Shown here: one piece after another, positions 1 to 7,279 of the stretch
How positions within the stretch are numbered: position 1 is the stretch's first letter
How the letters are laid out: each line of letters opens with the position of its first letter
Assembly: GCA_001577215.1 (NCBI GenBank)
Contig: LSCC01000030.1
Span: 1 to 27,029 of the forward strand
Origin: Fidelibacterota bacterium TCS52
GTDB lineage: Bacteria > Fidelibacterota > Fidelibacteria > Fidelibacterales > Fidelibacteraceae
Length of the DNA stretch: 27,029 bases
Direction of reading: 5' to 3'
Program-made: the position numbers and the translations under genes
The notes under the pieces: model-generated
Told to the model about the DNA's origin: nothing
The model's database searches: none
Seen by the model: only the letters and a program-made list of their open reading frames with translations

Positions 1-354
1 TATCCATATTATAGTGTTGAAGGAACAAATAAATTTATTTTCACCTCTTTATTGAGGTTTCCGGTAATTAAAAATATGAATTTAGCTTTTGAACCTTTTA
101 AAATGAATTGTATTTATCTCGGATTTTATCATCAAATTGGAAATACTTGGAGCGGAGAAATTACTGATTTTGAACCAATCCAAGATGTCGGAGCTGAGTT
201 TAGAATTGGGGGAAATACTTTTTATTCCTTTCCAGTTGCACTAACATTTGATGTTGTTTATGGATTAGATGAAGTTAATTATGATGAATTTAATAAGGAA
301 AAAACTGTTGGACAGAATTTTAGATTTTATTGGAAAGTGTTGTTTCAATTTTAG
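1..354 (+). CDS. C-terminal part of an outer-membrane beta-barrel protein (5' end outside window)
   Basis: The reading frame is open from the first base, so this is the 3' end of a longer gene. The visible 117 residues alternate polar and hydrophobic positions with many aromatic residues, ending in W-K-V-L-F-Q-F and a C-terminal phenylalanine. That is the usual BAM recognition end of an outer-membrane beta-barrel. The stretch around G-A-E-F-R-I-G-G followed by V-A-L-T-F-D-V-V-Y-G-L-D resembles the last strands of barrels found at the C-terminus of surface or PD40-type proteins in FCB-group bacteria; this comparison is from memory. A TTG at 52 could be mistaken for a start but lies inside the barrel frame. 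The function of the whole protein cannot be told from this piece. The next gene follows after 15 bases, so the two are probably co-transcribed. Confidence 0.7.
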   Translation, partial: YPYYSVEGTNKFIFTSLLRFPVIKNMNLAFEPFKMNCIYLGFYHQIGNTWSGEITDFEPIQDVGAEFRIGGNTFYSFPVALTFDVVYGLDEVNYDEFNKEKTVGQNFRFYWKVLFQF

Positions 355-369
355 ATAGGTAAGATAATA

Positions 370-1137
370 ATGAAAAATATAAAATCAATTTTTATGTTAA
401 TTTTGTTTTTTACAATAATTACTTATGGGCAGATCCCCAAAAAAATTGAAGTCATAAAAAAACCAAAATCACCTAAAAAAGCGTTAATAATGTCAGGAGT
501 TGTGCCGGGTGCAGGACAATTTTACAGCAAATCGAAGTTGTCGGGAATAGTTTATGGAGCCCTTGAAATTGTAGGGATAACTTCTGCTATTTGGCTTAAA
601 AAAAGTGGTGAAAATAGTATAGATGAATATAAAAATTATGCTGATAATAAATGGCATGTTTTAGAATTTATGAATGAATATTATGGAGATCCCAAAACAC
701 ATAATATGATTATTTCTATTGATGGTATAAAATATAGTGTAAGGGATCAATGGGCTGCATTATATGATGATTTCAGTAATGGTTATATTTCAATAAAAGC
801 TGAAAAAGATTATCATTTTTACGAGAATATTGGGAAATATAAACAGTTCCAAACCGGTTGGGTAGATTATGGCGATTCGACAGGATATGAAACTTTGTAT
901 AGGTCTTCACCATATCAGGTAAAATATTCCGATATGCGGTTTGATGCCAATCAATTATTAAAAGGAAGCACCTATGTTGTATCTGCTGTAATGTTCAATC
1001 ATATAGTTTCAGCAATTGATGCAATGATAAGAGCAAAAAAATATAATGATAGAAATAATTTATGCTTCAAAATGAATGCTGTGCCATTGATTTGTGAAGA
1101 TAAAGGTGCAATTTTAAATATGCAGTTTTATTGGTAA
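370..1137 (+). CDS. DUF5683-type membrane/periplasmic protein
   Basis: A 255-residue protein with an N-terminal signal or anchor: a lysine, then a hydrophobic run at about residues 6-20 ending near T-Y-G-Q. A block at about residues 33-70, with K-K-A-L-I-M-S-G-V-V-P-G-A-G-Q-F-Y-S-K followed by a hydrophobic helix, matches the DUF5683 hallmark of a P-G-x-G-Q-x-Y motif before a membrane helix. A second hydrophobic segment sits near residues 200-215 (Y-V-V-S-A-V-M-F-N-H-I-V-S-A). The middle is rich in tyrosine and charged residues. The family has no established function and is common in Bacteroidota-like genomes, often near envelope genes. Here it sits between a barrel protein and bamD, which fits an envelope role (inference). 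The start has a weak AGGT-like ribosome site. Confidence 0.65.
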   Translation: MKNIKSIFMLILFFTIITYGQIPKKIEVIKKPKSPKKALIMSGVVPGAGQFYSKSKLSGIVYGALEIVGITSAIWLKKSGENSIDEYKNYADNKWHVLEFMNEYYGDPKTHNMIISIDGIKYSVRDQWAALYDDFSNGYISIKAEKDYHFYENIGKYKQFQTGWVDYGDSTGYETLYRSSPYQVKYSDMRFDANQLLKGSTYVVSAVMFNHIVSAIDAMIRAKKYNDRNNLCFKMNAVPLICEDKGAILNMQFYW

Positions 1138-1217
1138 AAAAGCTATTGTTTTATAAGTAAATTTTGTTATTTTATCATTATGGAATTAAAGGAATAAAAT
1201 TAAAGAAAAGGAAATAT

Positions 1218-1961
1218 ATGAAGAGTAGATTTTATATTTTGATGTTAGTAATAATATTATTGTTCGGCTGTTCAAATAGAAAAAATGCAAAAATAGATTC
1301 ATTTCGCGTTAGATATAAAAAAGGTATGGAGTTAATAGAAAAGGAAAAATATTTTCAAGCAGTTGATCATTTTACTTATGTTGTTTATAATTCTCCTGGG
1401 AGTGAAATGGCCGATAACGCTCAATTTTATTTAGCAGAAAGTCGTTATTTTTTAGATGAATATTTAATTGCAATCGATGAATATATGAGATTGATCCGCA
1501 GATGGCCGGCAAGTTCATTTACCGAACAAGCAAAATATAAAATAGGTAAAACATATGAAAAACTTTCGCCTATTTACGAAATGGATCAAGCGTATACAGT
1601 TAAAGCAATTGATGCTTATCAAAGTTTTGTAGATGAATATCCTGAAAATGAGTATAGATCAAAAGCAGAAAAAAGCATAAAAAAATTGCGATATAAATTA
1701 GCGAAAAAAGTTTTTGATGCAGGAAAATTGTATATGGTTTTAAGAGAGTGGAAAGCGGCAACAATTACTTTTCAAGGAGTTATTGATAATTATTATGATA
1801 CCGAACTTTTGAATTATACATATTTAGAAATGGCGTCATGTTATAATAAAATGAATGATAAAAGTAATATGATAAAAATACTTAATGAGATTGAGCCCAA
1901 AAAGATCACGGCAACTCAAGATAAAATTCGTTATAATAATTTGTTAGACAAAATAAAATAA
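1218..1961 (+). CDS. bamD: Outer-membrane assembly lipoprotein BamD (YfiO)
   Basis: The ATG at 1218 is chosen over an in-frame TTG at 1164. It follows an AAGGAAA ribosome site and starts a textbook lipoprotein signal: M-K-S-R, a hydrophobic core, then the lipobox L-F-G-C with the lipid-bearing cysteine at residue 18. The mature part is a run of TPR-like helix pairs from about residue 35, with E-K-Y-F-Q-A-V-D-H-F, then A-Q-F-Y-L-A-E-S-R-Y, then A-K-Y-K-I-G-K. Its 247 residues match the usual length of BamD. BamD is the essential lipoprotein partner of BamA that helps insert beta-barrels such as LptD and the barrel at the left edge. The call rests on the lipobox, the TPR pattern and the size. 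A generic TPR lipoprotein is the alternative. Confidence 0.82.
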   Translation: MKSRFYILMLVIILLFGCSNRKNAKIDSFRVRYKKGMELIEKEKYFQAVDHFTYVVYNSPGSEMADNAQFYLAESRYFLDEYLIAIDEYMRLIRRWPASSFTEQAKYKIGKTYEKLSPIYEMDQAYTVKAIDAYQSFVDEYPENEYRSKAEKSIKKLRYKLAKKVFDAGKLYMVLREWKAATITFQGVIDNYYDTELLNYTYLEMASCYNKMNDKSNMIKILNEIEPKKITATQDKIRYNNLLDKIK

Positions 1962-1993
1962 TTATTGTTAAACTATTAAATGAAAAAATAGTT

Positions 1994-2578
1994 ATGAAAA
2001 TTTGTATTTTTGGTGGAAGTTTTGATCCTGTTCACAATGGTCATCTTCATTTAATTAATGAGATTAAATCCGAATTAGAAATTGATAAATTTATTGTAGT
2101 GCCTGCAAATATTTCACCACTTAAAAGGAATGTGAATATTACAGATAATCATCACAGATTAAATATGTTGAAATTAGCCTTGAAAAATGATTTTCCCAAT
2201 TGTGTGATAGATAAATATGAATTAAATGCCGGTGGTATTTCTTATACTATTGACACAATTAAAAAATTAAAATTAACTTATGGGTTGGATAACGAATATT
2301 ATTTTCTTATCGGAAGCGATAATATTTGTGTTATAAAAAAATGGAAAGAATATAAAAGAGTATTAAATTTAGCTAAATTTGTTATTGTTCCGCGCGAAAA
2401 TTTTATAAAAGATCATATTGAAAAAGAGATATTAAAAGAAATTATAATTTCTAAAATAACTGAAATTGATGTTTCTTCATCTAAAATAAGAAATGCAATC
2501 AAAGAAAATAAAAGCATCTCGAAATTTGTTCCAACTTCAGTTAAGCAATATATAAATAAAAACAATCTGTATAAATAA
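1994..2578 (+). CDS. nadD: Nicotinate-nucleotide adenylyltransferase
   Basis: This enzyme transfers AMP from ATP to nicotinate mononucleotide, making deamido-NAD in NAD biosynthesis in the cytoplasm. The N-terminus carries the nucleotidyltransferase signature G-G-S-F-D-P-V-H-N-G-H-L (residues 7-18), including the H-x-G-H pair that binds ATP phosphates. A central G-S-D-N segment (about residues 108-111) and the C-terminal S-S-S-K-I-R-N-A-I complete the fold; the latter corresponds to the I-S-S-T-x-I-R motif. At 194 residues it has the usual NadD length, and the approach to the active site is NadD-like rather than CoaD-like (CoaD is shorter, about 160 residues). It lies 32 bases after bamD and could share its transcript. 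Confidence 0.93.
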   Translation: MKICIFGGSFDPVHNGHLHLINEIKSELEIDKFIVVPANISPLKRNVNITDNHHRLNMLKLALKNDFPNCVIDKYELNAGGISYTIDTIKKLKLTYGLDNEYYFLIGSDNICVIKKWKEYKRVLNLAKFVIVPRENFIKDHIEKEILKEIIISKITEIDVSSSKIRNAIKENKSISKFVPTSVKQYINKNNLYK

Positions 2579-2639
2579 ATTTTGTAATAATTGTTCTATT
2601 TTTCATTAAAAATTTTTGTATCTTATATAAGAAAAACTA

Positions 2640-3584
2640 ATGGGAATGATAATGGAAATATTATTTAAATTTGTATTTTTTATTGTAGGAATTCTACTTC
2701 TCTATTATGGAGCGGATTATTTGGTCAAAGGAGCTGCAAATATTGCTCGAATTTTGGGCATAAAACCAATAGTTGTGGGATTGACTGTTGTTGCATTCGG
2801 AACTTCGATGCCTGAATTTTTAGTGGGATTGCAAGCGGCTATAATTGGTGAGAATGATATTGCCGTTGGGAACATTATTGGGAGTAATGTTGCCAATATT
2901 GCATTGATCTTAGGTGTTTCAGCTGTAATTTCACCTTTGGTTATTAATTTCAAGAGTATTAAAAAAGAATTGATATTTTTATTGATTGGATCGTTGATAT
3001 TCTGTGGGGTAATTTATAACGGTACAAATTTAATTATTGGATTAATCTTTATTCTTATAATGGTAGTATTCATTGTCTATTTGATTTTGCATCCGGGTGA
3101 AGCACCTATTAAAGAAGAATTGCCGGAATCAGACAACTCAATACCTAAAAATATTCTTTTTGCAATTTTAGGTGGTGTTGGGTTAGTCTTCGGCTCCAGA
3201 ATTTTAATAGATTCAGCTGTTTTTTTTGCAAGAATTTTTAAAGTGCCGGAAATTGTGATCGGAATGACAATAGTAGCAATTGGTACTTCATTACCGGAAT
3301 TGGCAGCAAGTGTTGTTGCATCTGTTAAAAAAGAGTCGGATATTTCAATTGGTAATATTATTGGATCTAATATTTTTAACATGTTTTTTGTAATAGGTGG
3401 TGTTTCTTTGATAAAAAATATTAATGTAAATAAATTGATCTATAGTTTTGAAGTTCCGATTATGCTTTTATTAACTGCTCTTCTTTTTCCAATGATAGCA
3501 AAAAGTAATGGGTTGAAAAGAATAAATGGTATTATATTTTTAATAATTTATGTTGGTTTTAGTTTTTATTTGTTTTATAGATAA
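2640..3584 (+). CDS. Calcium/sodium antiporter (CaCA family, YrbG/CaxA-like)
   Basis: An integral inner-membrane exchanger of 314 residues built of two homologous halves. Each half carries the alpha-repeat signature: G-T-S-M-P-E-F-L-V-G with G-N-I-I-G-S-N-V in the first half, and G-T-S-L-P-E-L-A-A-S with G-N-I-I-G-S-N-I in the second. The acidic residue after P in both repeats is the ion-coordinating glutamate of Na+/Ca2+ exchangers. The halves are joined by a hydrophilic loop around residues 150-172, and about ten hydrophobic segments are visible. Substrate could be Ca2+/Na+ or another cation pair, which sequence alone does not settle. The ATG at 2640 is used; ATG at 2652, following GGGAATG, is an equally possible start with four fewer residues. 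Confidence 0.88.
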   Translation: MGMIMEILFKFVFFIVGILLLYYGADYLVKGAANIARILGIKPIVVGLTVVAFGTSMPEFLVGLQAAIIGENDIAVGNIIGSNVANIALILGVSAVISPLVINFKSIKKELIFLLIGSLIFCGVIYNGTNLIIGLIFILIMVVFIVYLILHPGEAPIKEELPESDNSIPKNILFAILGGVGLVFGSRILIDSAVFFARIFKVPEIVIGMTIVAIGTSLPELAASVVASVKKESDISIGNIIGSNIFNMFFVIGGVSLIKNINVNKLIYSFEVPIMLLLTALLFPMIAKSNGLKRINGIIFLIIYVGFSFYLFYR

Positions 3585-3781
3585 TAATATCGTGAATAAT
3601 ATTCATTGTTGCCTTAAATTTGTATATTCGTGAATTCGTGACAAAAATAATATTTATGTGTATATTAAAAAAAAATATTTATAAATTATATAGACATATA
3701 AAATAATGAAGGTAAAATATGAATAAAATAATGAAAGACGAATCCATAAAATTCATTTACAATTTTGCGTGAGATCTTTAA
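3585..3781. other. Intergenic region before ftsE, with short repeats and a 17-codon open frame
   Basis: This gap contains a small hairpin at 3593-3605 (TGAAT, 3-base loop, ATTCA) and a tandem repeat of ATTCGTGA near 3627-3642. A 17-codon frame runs from ATG at 3719 to TGA at 3770 after an AAGG-like site and ends ten bases before ftsE. Its product is lysine-rich and resembles nothing known to me. No clear promoter was identified. The gap probably contains the ftsEX promoter because the upstream antiporter is unrelated in function. Confidence 0.35.
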
Positions 3782-4456
3782 ATGATAAAATTTAGTAATG
3801 TGTCTGTAGATTATCCATATAGTGAAGGACTTACCGATGTTAATGTCGAATTTAAGGACAAAGAATTTACTTTAGTCTTAGGTCCTACCGGTTCCGGGAA
3901 ATCTACATTGTTGAGATTGATTTATATGGATATTTATCCATCAAGTGGGAGAGTTGATGTACAAAAATGGTCAAGTAAAAAAATCACAGCAAGAAAGATT
4001 AAAAAATTGAGAAGAAATATAGGAATTGTATTTCAAGATTTTAGATTAATAGAAAATTTGTCAGTTTTTGAAAATGTTGCCTTGCCATTGATAATTAATG
4101 GATATTCGCGAAAATATATTAAAAGAAAAGTGGAAGCAATATTAGATGAAATAGGTTTGCTTGATAGTATTCGTCAAAAAGCAGGAACATTAAGTAAAGG
4201 AGAAGAACAACGAGTAGCGATAGCAAGAGCTGTTGTAAAAAACCCATTCGTAATATTAGCAGATGAACCAACGGGTAATTTGGATCCGGATTCTTCAATA
4301 ACTGTATTCAATTTATTGAGAAAAATTAACAAATTAGGCACAGCTGTAATTATGGCAACACATGATTATTTGCTAATAAAAGACGCACCTAACAGGAAAA
4401 TATTGATGGATAATGGTAAAATTTTAAAAAAACAAGAAATTGAAAAAAATGCGTAG
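3782..4456 (+). CDS. ftsE: Cell-division ABC transporter ATPase FtsE
   Basis: The cytoplasmic ATPase of the FtsEX complex, which controls septal peptidoglycan hydrolases and division. All ABC motifs are visible: Walker A G-P-T-G-S-G-K-S-T (34-42), Q-loop V-F-Q-D-F-R-L-I (83-90), signature L-S-K-G-E (137-141), Walker B with D-E-P-T-G-N-L-D (161-168), and the H-loop A-T-H-D (192-195). The length of 224 residues is typical of FtsE, and the following overlapping gene is a clear FtsX. The signature reads L-S-K-G-E rather than the common L-S-G-G-E/Q, a mild substitution whose effect is unknown. LolD-type ATPases are close relatives, but the FtsX partner decides the name. Confidence 0.92.
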   Translation: MIKFSNVSVDYPYSEGLTDVNVEFKDKEFTLVLGPTGSGKSTLLRLIYMDIYPSSGRVDVQKWSSKKITARKIKKLRRNIGIVFQDFRLIENLSVFENVALPLIINGYSRKYIKRKVEAILDEIGLLDSIRQKAGTLSKGEEQRVAIARAVVKNPFVILADEPTGNLDPDSSITVFNLLRKINKLGTAVIMATHDYLLIKDAPNRKILMDNGKILKKQEIEKNA

Positions 4457-5333
4457 TTTTTATATTTTAAAACAAGCAATTTACAATATTTGGTCAGCAA
4501 GGATTCCTGTGATAATAGCTATTATTACAATAGGTATATCTCTCTCTGTTTTAGTTGGTATTTCCGAAATTGCGTATAAAGTATATTCTACAGTGGAAGA
4601 TATTAGAAAAGAATTTGAGATAGATATCTTTTTAAAGCCGGAAACATCGTCTTTTCAAAGAGAGATCATCGAAAGAAAATTGAACAATATTCATCAAATA
4701 AAAAGTTATAAATTTATTTCTAAAGAAGACGCCGCGCAAATATTTTTTGAGGAATTTGGTGAAAACATTTTTGATATTTTAACAGATAATCCATTGCCTT
4801 CATCGTATAAAATAAAACTATATGGAGAAATGACCCATGTTGAAATTGTTGATAATGTGGCAAATAGAATAAATAAAATAAATGGTATAGATGAGATAAA
4901 ATATCATAATGATCTGTTAACTCTGATGGAAAAGTATTTTCTTATTATAATGATCATTGGTGGAAGTATTATTTTTGTTTTATTATTGGCAATGAATATT
5001 TTTATTCGAAATACAATTAAATTATCCGTTTACAGCAGAAGAAGACAAATATTTATTTTACAATTATTAGGTTCTGGAAAAATATTTTTAAAGTCACCTT
5101 TTATTATAGAAGGACTTTTTGAAGGATTGATCGGTGGACTCTTTGCAGCCACAATTTTGTATTTTCTTCATAATATTGCAAATGAAACAGCTATTTATTT
5201 ATTTAATTATAATTTAAAAAATGTTGATTATCTTTGGAGTATTTCAATTGCTGTCGGTGGTATAATTGGAGTATTCGCAAGCAGTACTTCGGTAAATAAA
5301 TTTATTAGAATTTTTGCAAAAAATGATTATTAA
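4449..5333 (+). CDS. ftsX: Cell-division permease FtsX
   Basis: The membrane partner of FtsE. The predicted layout is FtsX-like: a short cytoplasmic N-terminus, first membrane helix at about residues 15-38, a periplasmic domain of about 120 residues, then three further hydrophobic segments near 165-190, 220-245 and 265-285. The first extracellular part contains the P-L-P-S-S-Y-K-I-K-L stretch, matching the N-P-L-P-x-S/A-x motif of FtsX periplasmic domains. The start overlaps the end of ftsE by eight bases (ATGCGTAG), typical of translational coupling. A TTG at 4440 in the same frame would add three residues; the ATG is preferred, but neither has a clear ribosome site. Length is about 294 residues. 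Confidence 0.88.
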   Translation: MRSFYILKQAIYNIWSARIPVIIAIITIGISLSVLVGISEIAYKVYSTVEDIRKEFEIDIFLKPETSSFQREIIERKLNNIHQIKSYKFISKEDAAQIFFEEFGENIFDILTDNPLPSSYKIKLYGEMTHVEIVDNVANRINKINGIDEIKYHNDLLTLMEKYFLIIMIIGGSIIFVLLLAMNIFIRNTIKLSVYSRRRQIFILQLLGSGKIFLKSPFIIEGLFEGLIGGLFAATILYFLHNIANETAIYLFNYNLKNVDYLWSISIAVGGIIGVFASSTSVNKFIRIFAKNDY

Positions 5334-5446
5334 TGAAAAAATAAAACAAATTACAATAAGATCTATGTGGAAAATTAATAAAATATTTCATTTTTTAGAA
5401 TTAATATAATGAATACTGATAATAATTTTAAAAGATACAAAAAAAT

Positions 5447-6679
5447 ATGGCTCTAAATTATATTTGGATAGCATTTTTCGTTATTGCTTATGTAATTGCT
5501 TTAATCAAGCTAATTTTTTTAGGCGATACAGAAATATTTACAATTTTGGTAAAAAGTACATTTGATATGGCAAAGACGGCTTTTGAAATATCATTGGGAT
5601 TAACTGGTATAATGACATTGTGGTTGGGACTAATGAAGGTTGGAGAGAGATCTGGTTTTATAAAAATAATTGCTAAGGTAATTAAGCCATTATTTCATAA
5701 ATTATTTCCACAGATCCCAAAAGATCATCCCGTTTTTGGTTCAATTTTAATGAATATTTCCGCAAATATGTTGGGATTGGATAATGCCGCCACACCGCTT
5801 GGTCTAAAAGCGATGAGACAATTACAAGATTTAAATACTGATAAAAAAACTGTTTCCAATTCTCAAATCATGTTTTTAGTGATGAACACTTCCGGTTTAA
5901 TGTTGATACCAATTAGTATTATGATGTTCCGTACTCAATTGGGAGCTGCTCATCCTTCAGATATATTTATTCCTATATTGTTGGCAACATTTTTTTCTAC
6001 TTTAACAGGAATAATCGCTGTTTCTCTAATCCAGAAGATCAATTTACTTAATAAAGTGGTTTTGGTTTATCTTGGTGGATTGACTCTAATAATGGTTTCG
6101 GTTATAATCTATTTTTCACAATTGACTCCCGATCAGATATCTAAGATCTCACTGGTTTTTTCAAATGTGCTGTTATTTTCCATAATTGTTGGTTTTTTGG
6201 TTTTTGGATTTTATAAAAAGATCGATGTCTATGGTACATTTATTGAAGGAGCAAAAGATGGATTTCGAACAGTTATTATGATCATTCCGTATTTGGTGGG
6301 TATTTTGGTTTCCGTCGCAGTTTTTAGAGCTTCTGGGGCGATGGATATATTTATTTCCGGTTTGCAAAAAATAATTGAGTTATTTCATATTAATTCAGAT
6401 TTTATTCCCGCATTACCAACGGCACTGATGAAGCCATTAAGCGGAAGTGGTGCAAGGGGATTAATGGTGGAAACGATGAAAAATTATGGAGCAGATTCCT
6501 TTGTTGGAAGGTTATCATGTGTCTTTCAAGGTTCAACCGATACCACTTTTTATATTATAGCTGTTTATTTTGGATCTGTTGGAATTAAAAGAACAAGATA
6601 TGCAATAACAGCCGGATTGATAGCTGATTTTGCCGGAGCAATTGCAGCTATTTTTATTGCATATATATTTTTTCATTAA
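5447..6679 (+). CDS. Fused SpmA-SpmB nucleoside-recognition (Gate) domain membrane protein
   Basis: A 410-residue polytopic membrane protein that joins in one chain what are two proteins, SpmA and SpmB, in spore-forming Firmicutes. The N-terminal half holds a SpmA-like block (M-N-I-S-A-N-M-L-G-L-D-N-A-A-T-P-L-G, about residues 101-118, then L-K-A-M-R-Q-L-Q). The C-terminal half holds a SpmB-like block ending in P-L-S-G-S-G-A-R-G (about residues 329-337) and F-Q-G-S-T-D-T-T-F-Y (about 363-372). Both are Gate domains of Pfam nucleoside-recognition type. The family is named from spore core dehydration, but fusions like this occur widely in non-sporulating Gram-negative bacteria, where substrate and role are unknown. 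Nothing else in the window suggests sporulation. Confidence 0.85.
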   Translation: MALNYIWIAFFVIAYVIALIKLIFLGDTEIFTILVKSTFDMAKTAFEISLGLTGIMTLWLGLMKVGERSGFIKIIAKVIKPLFHKLFPQIPKDHPVFGSILMNISANMLGLDNAATPLGLKAMRQLQDLNTDKKTVSNSQIMFLVMNTSGLMLIPISIMMFRTQLGAAHPSDIFIPILLATFFSTLTGIIAVSLIQKINLLNKVVLVYLGGLTLIMVSVIIYFSQLTPDQISKISLVFSNVLLFSIIVGFLVFGFYKKIDVYGTFIEGAKDGFRTVIMIIPYLVGILVSVAVFRASGAMDIFISGLQKIIELFHINSDFIPALPTALMKPLSGSGARGLMVETMKNYGADSFVGRLSCVFQGSTDTTFYIIAVYFGSVGIKRTRYAITAGLIADFAGAIAAIFIAYIFFH

Positions 6680-7032
6680 AGTATAGATTGTTAATTCTGT
6701 ATTAATGTTTTAATATTAACATTGTTGATTTCCACTTTGCTTTAGTTCATAATTGATATTTACATCATAATTAATTAAATTATTTTTAGACGAATAATAA
6801 AGTGATTTTTTTGTCAATTTTACAAAAAAAAGTTATGAAAAATGCTGGTAGGACTGATGGTGATTTTTTTAAAGTTCCTCGAGTAATAAAAAAATAGATA
6901 ATCAAGGAAAATTATCAGAAATATCGCAAGGTAAAAACACATTTATTTATTGTTTAAACACCAAAAATCACCTAATTTATAGGCTTGAAATAGTAGTAAA
7001 TTTGTTCGATTAAAAAAAAATATATTAATTAC

Positions 7033-7058
7033 TTGACATTACAAAAAATTATTATAAT
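7033..7058 (+). promoter_or_regulatory. Possible dnaA promoter (suboptimal spacing)
   Basis: A perfect TTGACA (7033-7038) is followed by TATAAT (7053-7058), but the spacer is only 14 bases, shorter than the 16-18 preferred by the main sigma factor. The two DnaA boxes lie just downstream, where bound DnaA could repress. The elements could be chance in such AT-rich DNA. Confidence 0.3.
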
Positions 7059-7083
7059 CTTTATAAAGGAAGATTATAAGAGG

Positions 7084-7103
7084 TGTTGATAACTTGTGGA
7101 TAA
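7084..7103 (-). promoter_or_regulatory. Pair of DnaA boxes
   Basis: Two nine-base sites lie in the same orientation with an 11-base repeat distance. TGTGGATAA (7095-7103) is the exact complement of the consensus TTATCCACA; TGTTGATAA (7084-7092) differs at one position. An 11-base period places both on the same helical face. They sit about 180 bases before dnaA and could serve in origin firing, in autoregulation of dnaA, or both. Confidence 0.65.
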
Positions 7104-7279
7104 ATGTGTAAAACTAATTATAGATCTCAAAAATTGTGTTGGTGTCATTAGATGAAGTATGATGTTAATATAATAATAACAATTAGTTATATGCGATGGC
7201 GTAAGATACATCTAAAAAATTGGAGTGTGTAACAAACAAAATGGATAAATGTTAATAAATTATTTAATTTTATGAATTT

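Larger units (their letters stand above)
6680..7279. other. Candidate chromosomal origin (oriC) upstream of dnaA
   Basis: About 600 bases without a convincing gene, very AT-rich, ending at the dnaA start. It contains one perfect DnaA box on the minus strand (TGTGGATAA, 7095-7103) and a one-mismatch copy 11 bases earlier (TGTTGATAA, 7084-7092). Weaker look-alikes occur at 7240-7248 and 7250-7258 (two mismatches each). An A/T-only tract at 7010-7030 and the A/T-rich stretch up to 7070 could be the unwinding element. A ten-base palindrome, TTAATATTAA, sits at 6710-6719. A 20-codon frame at 6835-6897 has no recognisable product. Bacterial origins commonly flank dnaA, but the box number here is low, so this could instead be only the autoregulated dnaA promoter. 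Confidence 0.5.

Noticed and set aside
1164..1217. Upstream in-frame TTG start for bamD
   Set aside because: It would place 18 charged residues before the lipoprotein signal; the ATG at 1218 has a ribosome site and a proper lipobox signal.
6835..6897. 20-codon frame inside the candidate origin, considered as rpmH
   Set aside because: rpmH often sits beside dnaA, but this peptide lacks the bL34 M-K-R-T-x-Q-P-S start and its dense arginine pattern.
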